From positions 1 through 64,000 of the forward strand of contig CANGFA010000002.1 in the NCBI GenBank assembly GCA_947453145.1: a stretch of DNA of 64,000 nucleotides, given 5' to 3'. A model generated the notes under the pieces. That model did not search any database. It was not told the DNA's origin and was given only the letters and a program-made list of their open reading frames with translations. Position numbers and translations under genes: made by a program. Within the stretch, counting starts at the first letter, position 1. Every line of letters begins with the position of its first letter. Positions 43,795-52,979 of the stretch are shown here, in pieces. This DNA comes from Bacteroidota bacterium (GTDB lineage: Bacteria; Bacteroidota; Bacteroidia; Chitinophagales; Chitinophagaceae).

Positions 43795-44466
43795 TTAAGG
43801 CTTTGCTTTTTCTATTTTTTGTTTTGCTTGTGTTTTTTCATAGTATTTGCAAAATGCCTGTAATCCACAGCCTACGCATTTAGGACTTCTCGCCAAACAA
43901 GTATAGCGCCCATGAAGTATTAACCAATGATGTGCAGTATGCACCAAATGAGTTGGAATATTTTTGATCAAATCTTTCTCCACTGCCAACGGCGTAGTTG
44001 CAGTCATGGGAACTAGGCCCATTCGTTTGCTTACTCTGTTTACGTGCGTATCTACTGCCATATTAGGTTGATTATCCCAAACACTTGTAATTACATTGGC
44101 AGTTTTACGTCCTACTCCCGGAAGCTTAATTAAATCCTCAATGGTCATAGGCACTTCATCTTTAAAATCTTTTACTAGTAATTGGCTCATGCCAATTAAA
44201 TGCTTTGTTTTATTGTTGGGATAGGAAATGCTTTTAATGAGTGGAAACAAATCATCAAAACTAGCTTTCGACATTTTTTGTGGTGTTGGATATTTTTTAA
44301 ATATCCCGGGTGTTGTAAGATTCACGCGCTTATCGGTGCATTGTGCGGACAAGATTACGGCCACTAATAATTCAAAAGGATTGTTATACGTTAATTCTGT
44401 TTCTGCAATTGGCATATTTGTTTGGAAGTATTCCAACACATTAACATAGCGCTCTTTCTTTGTCAT
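43795..44466 (-). CDS. nth: Endonuclease III
   Basis: A 223-residue base-excision repair glycosylase/AP lyase for oxidised pyrimidines. The helix-hairpin-helix LPGVGRKTANV carries catalytic K121, and D139 is in AVDTHVNRVS. The 4Fe-4S cluster ligands C190, C197, C200 and C206 have the usual C-x6-C-x2-C-x5-C spacing. Its ATG overlaps the stop of the divIC/ftsB-like gene (ATGA), so the two are translationally coupled. Confidence 0.95.
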   Translation of the reverse strand: MTKKERYVNVLEYFQTNMPIAETELTYNNPFELLVAVILSAQCTDKRVNLTTPGIFKKYPTPQKMSKASFDDLFPLIKSISYPNNKTKHLIGMSQLLVKDFKDEVPMTIEDLIKLPGVGRKTANVITSVWDNQPNMAVDTHVNRVSKRMGLVPMTATTPLAVEKDLIKNIPTHLVHTAHHWLILHGRYTCLARSPKCVGCGLQAFCKYYEKTQAKQKIEKAKP

Positions 44467-44792
44467 TTCTTTTCTTCAGGAACTGCTTTTTTAACAGCTG
44501 TATCTTCAAATAAATAAACTTCCTCGCCTTCTCTTTTTAATAAATATCTTTCTCTTGCAAATTTTTCAATGGAGGCAGGATTGTTTTGCAAATTATCAAG
44601 TTGTTCCTTGGTCTTATTTATTTCGTCTTGATAATATTTGGTTGCCGTTTCATATTTTTTTAATTCCTCCGAACTTGCCTTCTGTTGAAAATAATCACGT
44701 TGATCAAAAAACAACATCCAAACTATAAAACCTACCGATACTAAAAAGTAACGATTTATTAGGATGGGAAATATTTTCTTCAGTGCATGCAT
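44463..44792 (-). CDS. FtsB/DivIC-family septum formation initiator
   Basis: A 109-residue bitopic protein: a short cytoplasmic N terminus, one membrane helix (RYFLVSVGFIVWMLFF), then a periplasmic coiled coil of about 45 residues and the family end IEKFARERYLLKREGEEVYLFE. FtsB/DivIC bridges FtsL and FtsQ/DivIB in the divisome. The start is ATG 44792; an in-frame TTG upstream gives an unneeded extension. It lies downstream of eno on the same strand, behind the eno terminator, and overlaps nth by 4 bases. Confidence 0.88.
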   Translation of the reverse strand: MHALKKIFPILINRYFLVSVGFIVWMLFFDQRDYFQQKASSEELKKYETATKYYQDEINKTKEQLDNLQNNPASIEKFARERYLLKREGEEVYLFEDTAVKKAVPEEKK

Positions 44793-44836
44793 TTTCAATA
44801 GATTCAAGTAAAATTAAGCTAGTTCCAATAATACAC

Positions 44837-44876
44837 AAAAAAAGAATGAGCTCCTTTTGAGAACTCATTCTTTTTT
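44837..44876 (-). terminator. Terminator after eno
   Basis: Stem AAAAAAGAATGAG / CTCATTCTTTTTT-type arms, with an inner CTC/GAG pairing in the loop. It lies between the eno stop and the divIC-like start, U-rich on both sides. Confidence 0.85.
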
Positions 44877-44914
44877 ATTTTCCGGCCTAATTATTGTACA
44901 AACAGCCTACTTTT

Positions 44915-46228
<1,314 letters not shown>

Positions 46229-46275
46229 CTAAAAAAATTAAGTCGGTTTGAGAACGCAATTTACACCCATTTTTT

Positions 46276-47175
46276 TTAATGGGTAAGCAATTTGAAAATT
46301 TCTTCTAAACTTGCTTCCTGTGTTTGTAAGGATTGGATATTCAAGCCCTTATCTAATGCAAAATTTAAGATACTTTTCTTTACTTGCTGAATGTTATTTG
46401 TTTTGACAACTAACACACGTTTGTCTACTTGTTCAAATTTAAAAGAAGTGAAAAATGCATCTGATAAATAAGCCGTTATCTCTTCATCAAAAACAACTCG
46501 CACTGCTGGTTGAGCAGGTTTTAATAAATCCTCAATATTTGTATTAGCAACCAATTTTGATTGATGTATAACCACCACACTAGAGCAAATGGCAGAAACC
46601 TCTTGCAGAATATGTGTCGAAAATAACACAATGGCATCCTTACTTAAATTTTGAATAAGGGCTCTTATTTCTGTTAGCTGATTAGGGTCTAATCCCGAAG
46701 TGGGTTCATCCAATAATATTAAAGCTGGTTTATGCATTATGGCAGCGGCAATTCCCACTCTTTGTTTATACCCTTTAGATAATTCCCCGATTTTTTTTTG
46801 CTGCATAGGAGTCAAACCTGTCAACGCTATCACTTCTTGAATTCGCTGATTGGAGGATGCTATTTTGTGCATTTCTGCTAAAAAAGAAAAGTATTCCTTA
46901 ACATACATTTCATCATACAAGGGGTTTGCTTCTGGCAAATACCCAATTAATTTTTTAAATGCAATTGGATCTTTTTGATTTGAAATATCATTTAAAATTA
47001 CTTCACCCGCATCGGGGGTTAAAAAACCAGCAATCATTTTAAGGGTTGTGCTCTTACCAGCACCATTGGGTCCTAAAAACCCAACCACCGCTCCTTTTTC
47101 TATAGTGAAAGATAAATCATCAACAGCTACCTGTTGTTCATATTTTTTGCAGAGCCCTTTTACAATTAATGCCAT
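46276..47175 (-). CDS. gldA: ABC transporter ATP-binding protein, GldA-like
   Basis: A 299-residue ATPase with Walker A GPNGAGKST, Q-loop region YLPEANPLYDEM, signature LSKGYKQRVGIA, Walker B LILLDEPTSGLDP and switch His in FSTHILQEV. A C-terminal accessory domain of about 80 residues follows. Length and the YLPEANPLYDEMYVKEY segment match GldA, the ATPase that acts with membrane proteins GldF and GldG in gliding. gldFG are not adjacent, so the assignment to gliding is inferred from similarity; a different exporter is possible. The start is ATG 47175, 3 bases after a perfect promoter element. Confidence 0.8.
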   Translation of the reverse strand: MALIVKGLCKKYEQQVAVDDLSFTIEKGAVVGFLGPNGAGKSTTLKMIAGFLTPDAGEVILNDISNQKDPIAFKKLIGYLPEANPLYDEMYVKEYFSFLAEMHKIASSNQRIQEVIALTGLTPMQQKKIGELSKGYKQRVGIAAAIMHKPALILLDEPTSGLDPNQLTEIRALIQNLSKDAIVLFSTHILQEVSAICSSVVVIHQSKLVANTNIEDLLKPAQPAVRVVFDEEITAYLSDAFFTSFKFEQVDKRVLVVKTNNIQQVKKSILNFALDKGLNIQSLQTQEASLEEIFKLLTH

Positions 47176-47178
47176 AAA

Positions 47179-47186
47179 CAAAATTA
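47179..47186 (-). promoter_or_regulatory. TAnnTTTG element (TAATTTTG) for gldA
   Basis: Exact match on the minus strand with only three bases (TTT) before the ATG at 47175. It is another candidate leaderless promoter. Confidence 0.5.
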
Positions 47187-47218
47187 CTTAACTAATCTTA
47201 CATAACCTTTTGCTAATC

Positions 47219-47467
47219 TTAGAGCTCCTCCGAAGATTCAGGCAAATGTGCATATTCATTGGAAGACGCATATTTTCCAAAAAGAAAAAACCCAATACTA
47301 ATGGGGGTAAAAATAATTAATATAATAACCCATTGTAAAATGGTGTTTGCTTTTTCTGTAGGTTTTGCTGTGCCAATTTTAGCAAACGCTTCATAAACTA
47401 AAAAGCAAATAATAGCGGGTGCTAAAGCCATCCAAACAAATCCTAATATTTTTTTGATCTTATTCAT
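47219..47467 (-). CDS. Small two-helix membrane protein, unknown function
   Basis: An 82-residue protein with two hydrophobic helices (about 8-28 and 44-66) joined by a short polar loop (IGTAKPTEKAN), a positive N terminus (MNKIKKI) and an acidic C terminus (HLPESSEEL), so both ends are probably cytoplasmic. I do not recognise the family. It starts 19 bases downstream of the MHS transporter stop on the same strand, which implies one transcript and perhaps an accessory role for that transporter. Confidence 0.75.
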   Translation of the reverse strand: MNKIKKILGFVWMALAPAIICFLVYEAFAKIGTAKPTEKANTILQWVIILIIFTPISIGFFLFGKYASSNEYAHLPESSEEL

Positions 47468-47486
47468 ACAATCTTTTTTAGAAGAA

Positions 47487-49091
47487 TTAATCCATTACAT
47501 TTTTATCTATCTTATTTGTCAAATAAATAGCCCCAATGACCAAACAAACCGTTGCTACACCTATAGGATACCATAATCCAGCCAATACATCTCCAGCTGG
47601 CTGGGCTGTTGTTTTAGTAAATTCTACAATAAGCGTTCCAAGGAAAGGCACCAATCCACCAAAGACGCCATTACCAATATGATAGGGTAAAGACATGGAT
47701 GTATACCTAATTTTAGTTGGGAACATCTCTACTAAAAATGCAGCAATAGGACCGTATACCATGGTTACATATACAATTTGTATAAAGATGAGCCATATCA
47801 TATCCCAGGTAGCCGACCTGCCCATTGTTTTTTCAATTACTACGTTTGGTTTAGGTGATTTGTATTTTATAAGTGTTGGGTTAATTAAATTAATGGGTCT
47901 ATTAACACCTAACTCATTAAAACCAATTAAGGTATCGGTAATCGTATATTTGAAAACAGAACCATCTAAATAAACGGTATCTATTACTTGTCTAATGTAC
48001 ATTTTATGTTTATCCTTAACGTCCACTAAGGGCATTAAAGGACCTGCTTTTGTAACGCGGTAATCAACAACATTTGCTCTATTGGCTGCAGATGTAATGG
48101 CAATAAATTCTTTATAAATAGGTCGATAAGTGCAAATGGCTAATAACATCCCTAAAAGCATAATCCATTTACGACCTACTTTATCACTTAACCAACCAAA
48201 TAGCACAAAACAAGGTGTTGCCATTAATATAGCCACCAACATCATATTACGAGACTGTACAAAATCTATTTTACAAACTGTTTCAATAAAACTTTGTGCA
48301 TAAAACTGTCCCGTATACCAAACAACGCCCTGCCCCATCACGGCACCAAACAAGGCCAATAAAACCATTTTAAAATTAGCTTTATTTCCAAAACTTTCCT
48401 TTAAAGGATTCGCCGATGTTTTTCCTTCGGACTTTAATTTAGAAAACATAGGAGACTCACTCATTCGCATTCTAATTAAAACTGAAACACCTACTAATAA
48501 TATGGAAATCCAAAATGGATATCTCCAACCGCCCCACTCTGCACTAAATTTATCTACCCCTTGATTAGATCTAATTAAAATAATAACGCCAAGTGCTAAA
48601 AATAATCCAAGGGTAGCTGTGGTTTGTATCCAAGAAGTCCAAAATCCACGCTGACCTTTGGGTGCATGCTCCGCAACATAGGTAGCAGCCCCGCCATATT
48701 CACCTCCTAATGCTAAACCTTGTAATAATCTTAAAACAAGAACCAAAATGGGTGCAGCCCAACCAATGGTTTTAAACCCTGGAACCAAACCAATGGCAAA
48801 AGTAGAACCACCCATGATAACCAAAGTGAGTAAAAAAGTATGTTTGCGCCCAATAAGGTCTCCTAAACGACCAAATACCAAAGCACCAAAAGGGCGAACA
48901 ATAAATCCAGCTGCAAATATGGCCAAAGTACTCAAAAGTGCAGCCGTGCCTGCTTCTGCAGGAAAAAATTGTTTAGAAAGAATGGTCGCTAACATTCCAA
49001 AAATGTAAAAATCATACCATTCAATGAGGGTTCCTACCGAAGACGCCCCAATGACAAAAGCAATACTGCTTTGTTTATTTTCTGCATTCAT
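47487..49091 (-). CDS. MFS transporter, MHS (ProP/KgtP-like) family, with large loop insertion
   Basis: A 534-residue, twelve-helix inner-membrane symporter. The start at ATG 49091 (MNAENKQSS) is preferred over an in-frame start at 49115. MHS signatures: IEWYDFYIFGMLA, the loop 2-3 motif GRLGDLIGRK (74-83), LRLLQGLALGGEYGGAATYV, and the second GRK motif GWLSDKVGRK (299-308). Helices 9 and 10 are separated by about 105 hydrophilic residues (322-428), far longer than in ProP or KgtP. Relatives import organic acids or osmolytes with protons; the substrate here is unknown. The next gene on the strand encodes the 82-residue membrane protein. It is divergent from acs. Confidence 0.88.
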   Translation of the reverse strand: MNAENKQSSIAFVIGASSVGTLIEWYDFYIFGMLATILSKQFFPAEAGTAALLSTLAIFAAGFIVRPFGALVFGRLGDLIGRKHTFLLTLVIMGGSTFAIGLVPGFKTIGWAAPILVLVLRLLQGLALGGEYGGAATYVAEHAPKGQRGFWTSWIQTTATLGLFLALGVIILIRSNQGVDKFSAEWGGWRYPFWISILLVGVSVLIRMRMSESPMFSKLKSEGKTSANPLKESFGNKANFKMVLLALFGAVMGQGVVWYTGQFYAQSFIETVCKIDFVQSRNMMLVAILMATPCFVLFGWLSDKVGRKWIMLLGMLLAICTYRPIYKEFIAITSAANRANVVDYRVTKAGPLMPLVDVKDKHKMYIRQVIDTVYLDGSVFKYTITDTLIGFNELGVNRPINLINPTLIKYKSPKPNVVIEKTMGRSATWDMIWLIFIQIVYVTMVYGPIAAFLVEMFPTKIRYTSMSLPYHIGNGVFGGLVPFLGTLIVEFTKTTAQPAGDVLAGLWYPIGVATVCLVIGAIYLTNKIDKNVMD

Positions 49092-49144
49092 AGCAATCAA
49101 TTTTCCAGTTATCATTCAAGTTAAATATTTATGCTTAAAAAATG

Positions 49145-49152
49145 TAAATTTG
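49145..49152 (+). promoter_or_regulatory. TAnnTTTG promoter element (TAAATTTG) before acs
   Basis: Exact match 25 bases upstream of the acs ATG. Confidence 0.5.
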
Positions 49153-49177
49153 ATACATCTATTTATAACGATTACCT

Positions 49178-51115
49178 ATGAGCTACCCTTATCAAATTAA
49201 AAGTCTTGAACAGTATCATGAGGCTTACAAAAAAAGTATTGAGACTCCAGAGATCTTTTGGAATGAAATTGCAGAAACATTTACTTGGCAAAAAAAATGG
49301 GACACCACCTTGGAATGGAATTTTTCTGCGCCACAAATACAATGGTTTAAGGGTGGAAAATTAAATATTACAGAAAACTGCTTGGATAGGCATTTAGAAA
49401 AAAATGGAGATACCCCTGCCATGATATGGGAACCCAATGATCCTGAAGAACACCATCGAATCATCACCTACAAACAATTACATTTAAAAGTTTGCCAGTT
49501 TGCACAAGTACTTTTAAATAATGGGGTTAAAAAAGGGGACCGCGTTTGTGTTTATATGGGTATGATTCCAGAACTAGCTATTGGGGTGCTGGCCTGCGCG
49601 CGAATTGGCGCCATTCATAGCGTTATTTTTGGAGGCTTTAGTGCACAAAGTATTGCCGACCGTTTAGAAGATGCGAAAGCGGAATATATAATTACTTGTG
49701 ACGGAGCATTTAGAGGAGCAAAAGACATTCCTTTAAAATCCGTTATTGACGATGCATTAATTGGCAATAAAACAGTTAAACGTGTGATAGTTTGTACTAG
49801 AACTAGAACAGCGGTGTCTATGTTAAAAGGCCGTGATGTTTGGTGGGAAGATGAAATTAAAAAAGTGGAAACCCAAGCCCTACCTTTAGTTGCTCCGGTT
49901 GAAATGGATGCAGAGGATCCTTTATTTATTTTATACACTTCAGGCTCTACTGGAAAACCAAAAGGCGTAGTGCATAGTGTAGCAGGTTATATGATTTATA
50001 CCAATTACACTTTTGTAAATGTTTTTCAATATCAACCTAACGATATTTTCTTTTGTACGGCCGACATTGGATGGATTACTGGACACAGTTATATTGTGTA
50101 TGGACCTTTAAGCGCCGGAGGAACTTCATTAATGTTTGAAGGAATCCCTACTTTCCCTGATGCTGGACGTTTTTGGGATATTATAGACAAGTTTAAAGTA
50201 AATATTTTATACACGGCACCAACCGCCATTCGCTCTTTAATGGGTTTTGGATTAGGCCCGGTAAAGGATCACGACTTAAGTAGTTTAAAAGTTTTAGGAA
50301 CAGTGGGTGAACCTATAAATGAAGAAGCATGGCATTGGTATGATGAAAATATTGGGAAGAAAAAATGTCCCATCGTAGACACTTGGTGGCAAACAGAAAC
50401 AGGCGGGATAATGATTTCGAATATGGCAGGCATTACGCCCGGAAAACCAGGCTGGGCAACCTATCCAATGCCAGGTGTAAAAGCAATATTGGTAGACGAT
50501 AAGGGCAATGAGATTACAGAAAAAGAAGAAACGTTGTATCGTGGAAATTTGTGTATCACTCAACCTTGGCCAGCGATTTTAAGGACCACTTACGGTGATC
50601 ATGAAAGATGTCGCACTAATTATTTTGCAACTTATGAAAATTTATATTTCACAGGAGATGGCGCTTTAAGAAACGAGGAAGGACAATTTAGGATTACCGG
50701 CCGTGTAGACGACGTATTAAATGTGAGTGGACACCGTATTGGTACTGCCGAAGTAGAAAACGCCATTAATATGCACGCAGGCGTAGTAGAAAGCGCGGTA
50801 GTGGGCTATCCGCATGATATTAAAGGACAAGGCATTTATGCATATGTTATATATACTGGATCACATGGCCAAGACACACATGGAACAGGCGATATGGTGC
50901 GTAAAGATATTTTGCAAACGGTAACACGCATTATTGGCCCTATTGCAAAACCAGATAAAATTCAGTTTGTATCGGGCTTACCTAAAACAAGATCAGGCAA
51001 AATCATGCGCCGCATTCTTCGAAAAGTAGCCGAAGGTGAAACCAGTAATTTAGGAGATACATCTACCTTACTTGATCCAGGCGTAGTGGATGAAATTGTA
51101 AAAGGAATGCTGTAG
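49178..51115 (+). CDS. acs: Acetyl-CoA synthetase (AMP-forming)
   Basis: A 645-residue enzyme that activates acetate through acetyl-AMP. Signatures: the ANL phosphate loop YTSGSTGKPKGVVH, VDTWWQTETGG, the hinge region FTGDGALRNEEGQFRITGR, NVSGHRIGTAEVE, and K608 in KTRSGKIMRR, the lysine that acetylation inactivates in homologues. The length is normal (E. coli 652). It is monocistronic, divergent from the MHS transporter gene; acetate uptake by that transporter is possible but unproven. No terminator is obvious directly downstream. Confidence 0.97.
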   Translation: MSYPYQIKSLEQYHEAYKKSIETPEIFWNEIAETFTWQKKWDTTLEWNFSAPQIQWFKGGKLNITENCLDRHLEKNGDTPAMIWEPNDPEEHHRIITYKQLHLKVCQFAQVLLNNGVKKGDRVCVYMGMIPELAIGVLACARIGAIHSVIFGGFSAQSIADRLEDAKAEYIITCDGAFRGAKDIPLKSVIDDALIGNKTVKRVIVCTRTRTAVSMLKGRDVWWEDEIKKVETQALPLVAPVEMDAEDPLFILYTSGSTGKPKGVVHSVAGYMIYTNYTFVNVFQYQPNDIFFCTADIGWITGHSYIVYGPLSAGGTSLMFEGIPTFPDAGRFWDIIDKFKVNILYTAPTAIRSLMGFGLGPVKDHDLSSLKVLGTVGEPINEEAWHWYDENIGKKKCPIVDTWWQTETGGIMISNMAGITPGKPGWATYPMPGVKAILVDDKGNEITEKEETLYRGNLCITQPWPAILRTTYGDHERCRTNYFATYENLYFTGDGALRNEEGQFRITGRVDDVLNVSGHRIGTAEVENAINMHAGVVESAVVGYPHDIKGQGIYAYVIYTGSHGQDTHGTGDMVRKDILQTVTRIIGPIAKPDKIQFVSGLPKTRSGKIMRRILRKVAEGETSNLGDTSTLLDPGVVDEIVKGML

Positions 51116-51350
51116 GTATTGCTTTTATATACAATGTATATATTAGCAAAAATTTAAACAAAGCATCACCACATGCTTCACCATTGCCATGGCCGCTAAA
51201 TTCAGCATTCTGTTGACGCTTTGTTTTGAAGTTATTGCAAAGCAATTGGCATATCATTCCGTAACGACCTTTCGAGCATAGCGTAACTAGAAATATAAAT
51301 AGCTGAGCCAACCCAACGATAAATTGTAATGGTGTAAAAAGTGTCTGGTA
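51116..51350. other. Unassigned intergenic region between acs and POT transporter
   Basis: The longest gap in the window (284 bases including the terminator). The part from about 51160 to 51330 is less AT-rich than other gaps. It holds a 30-codon plus-strand frame (51189-51281, starting MAAKFSILLTLC) and a longer minus-strand frame without an ATG that runs into acs. Neither is recognisable. No tRNA cloverleaf or known RNA motif is seen. It could be a small RNA, a tiny membrane peptide or a decayed gene. Confidence 0.3.
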
Positions 51351-51351
51351 C

Positions 51352-51380
51352 AAAAAAAGCCTCGAATGAATCGAGGCTTT
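51352..51380 (-). terminator. Terminator of POT transporter gene
   Basis: Stem AAAGCCTCGA / TCGAGGCTTT with loop ATGAA. The minus strand then reads a T run, 20 bases past the transporter stop. Confidence 0.87.
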
Positions 51381-51399
51381 AACAATATGAATGCGGTGG

Positions 51400-52902
51400 T
51401 TAGTTTTCCATTAACCCTTTTAATTTTTTAGACAAGAAAAATAAAATAATAGACGCAATGCCTGCCATGAAAACAAAGAACATAAAAAATTCATGTAAGT
51501 TGGTTATATGATAACCTGCGAATGAAGTTACTTTTCCGTTTTCAGGATACAATGCACTAAACACACCTGCTAATTTATTGGCAAATGCATTCGCAGTAAA
51601 CCATACGGCCATTAACAGGGAAGCAAATTTAAAAGGCGCTAATTTATTAAATAAGGAAAGGCCAATGGGTGATAAACAAAGTTCACCAAAAGTATGCATC
51701 ATATACATACCAATTAACCATATCATACTTACTTTAATGCCTGCACCTACTCCATTCACTCCAGTTGCAATCCATAAATAACCCAATGCCAAAAGCATTA
51801 ATCCCATAGCCATTTTAAAAGGCGAAGAAGGCTCTTTATTTACTTTGCCTAATTTAATCCAAACCCACGCCACCAAAGGCGCTAATGTGACAACGAAAAT
51901 AGAATTTAAGGATTGAAAGAAACTGGTTGGCACCACAAAAAATCTCAAATCTCTTTGTGTATTTTCGGAAGCAAAAAATGTTAAGGAAGCACCTGCTTGT
52001 TCAAATGCACTCCAAAAAAAGATGACAAAAAAGGAAACCGTAAATAATACAGCTACCTTTTTCTTTTGTATAAGATCTAAAGATTTATCAGAAAAAATAA
52101 TAAAGGCAATAAATAATATACAAGCAAGTAGCAACCAAAATAAATAGCTTACTACTTTAATATCTATATATACCAAAGCAATGGTTACTAAAGAAATTAA
52201 AAATAAGAATCCAACCATCACTGGGATTTTTTGAAAAAATGCAGGTGCCTCTTTTGGAGCATCTCCTACCGACTTACCTTCGGCATTCACTAAGTACTTT
52301 TTTTGAAAAGTTATTTGGGTTATAACACTTAAAAGCATTGCAACACCGCCTGCAAAAAATGCCCATTTAAAATCTCCTTTGGCACCCGTGTCTCCAAAAA
52401 ATCCACATACGATTGGACCTAACGCGCCACCGGTATTAATACCCATATAAAATATAGTATAAGCCGCGTCAATTTTGGAATCTCCTTTAGGATACAATTG
52501 ACCTACCATACTGGAAATATTGGGCTTGAAAAAACCATTGCCAGCAATCATACATCCCAATCCGGTATAAAATAATGGAGTAGCAATTGCGGCATTGTCA
52601 TAAAAATTACCACAAAAAAACAATATAAATTCTCCGATAGCCATAACTAAGCCTCCCGCAATAATAGATCGGTTATTCCCCCAGTATCTATCTGCTATAT
52701 ATCCTCCTAATAATGGAGTTAAATAAATTAAACCGGTATAGCTACCGTAAACTTGTGATGCAAAAATTTTATCAAAAAGCAATGCCTTGGTTAAAAATAA
52801 AACCAAAATAGCGCGCATGCCATAATAGTTAAATCGTTCCCACATTTCCGTTGCAAACAAGACGTATAGGCCTTTTGGGTGTTTTTCTGCTGCTGCTGAC
52901 AT
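51400..52902 (-). CDS. POT/PTR-family proton-dependent oligopeptide transporter
   Basis: A 500-residue major facilitator with twelve or more helices. The proton-coupling ExxER motif is EMWERFNYYGMRAIL in the first helix. PTR signatures LTPLLGGYIADRYWG and FYMGINTGGALGP follow, with GELCLSPIGLSLFNKLAP in the C-terminal half. It imports di- and tripeptides with protons, consistent with the several secreted peptidases in this window. The start is ATG 52902 (MSAAAEKHPKG); a TTG two codons upstream is unlikely. It is divergent from purD. Confidence 0.93.
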   Translation of the reverse strand: MSAAAEKHPKGLYVLFATEMWERFNYYGMRAILVLFLTKALLFDKIFASQVYGSYTGLIYLTPLLGGYIADRYWGNNRSIIAGGLVMAIGEFILFFCGNFYDNAAIATPLFYTGLGCMIAGNGFFKPNISSMVGQLYPKGDSKIDAAYTIFYMGINTGGALGPIVCGFFGDTGAKGDFKWAFFAGGVAMLLSVITQITFQKKYLVNAEGKSVGDAPKEAPAFFQKIPVMVGFLFLISLVTIALVYIDIKVVSYLFWLLLACILFIAFIIFSDKSLDLIQKKKVAVLFTVSFFVIFFWSAFEQAGASLTFFASENTQRDLRFFVVPTSFFQSLNSIFVVTLAPLVAWVWIKLGKVNKEPSSPFKMAMGLMLLALGYLWIATGVNGVGAGIKVSMIWLIGMYMMHTFGELCLSPIGLSLFNKLAPFKFASLLMAVWFTANAFANKLAGVFSALYPENGKVTSFAGYHITNLHEFFMFFVFMAGIASIILFFLSKKLKGLMEN

Positions 52903-52979
52903 ATTCAATTGTATTTAATTGACCCAAATTAATAAAATCCCTTCAATAATTTTTACTTTCGTGGGGCAAACCTATATAT

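Noticed and set aside
46264..46284. ACCCATT / AATGGGT hairpin at the end of gldA
   Set aside because: It overlaps the gldA coding end and is not followed by a T run on the minus strand, so it is weak as a terminator.
51063..51353. Minus-strand 96-codon frame overlapping the end of acs
   Set aside because: Begins at TTG inside the transporter terminator, has no ATG in a sensible place and overlaps the conserved acs C terminus. No recognisable motif.
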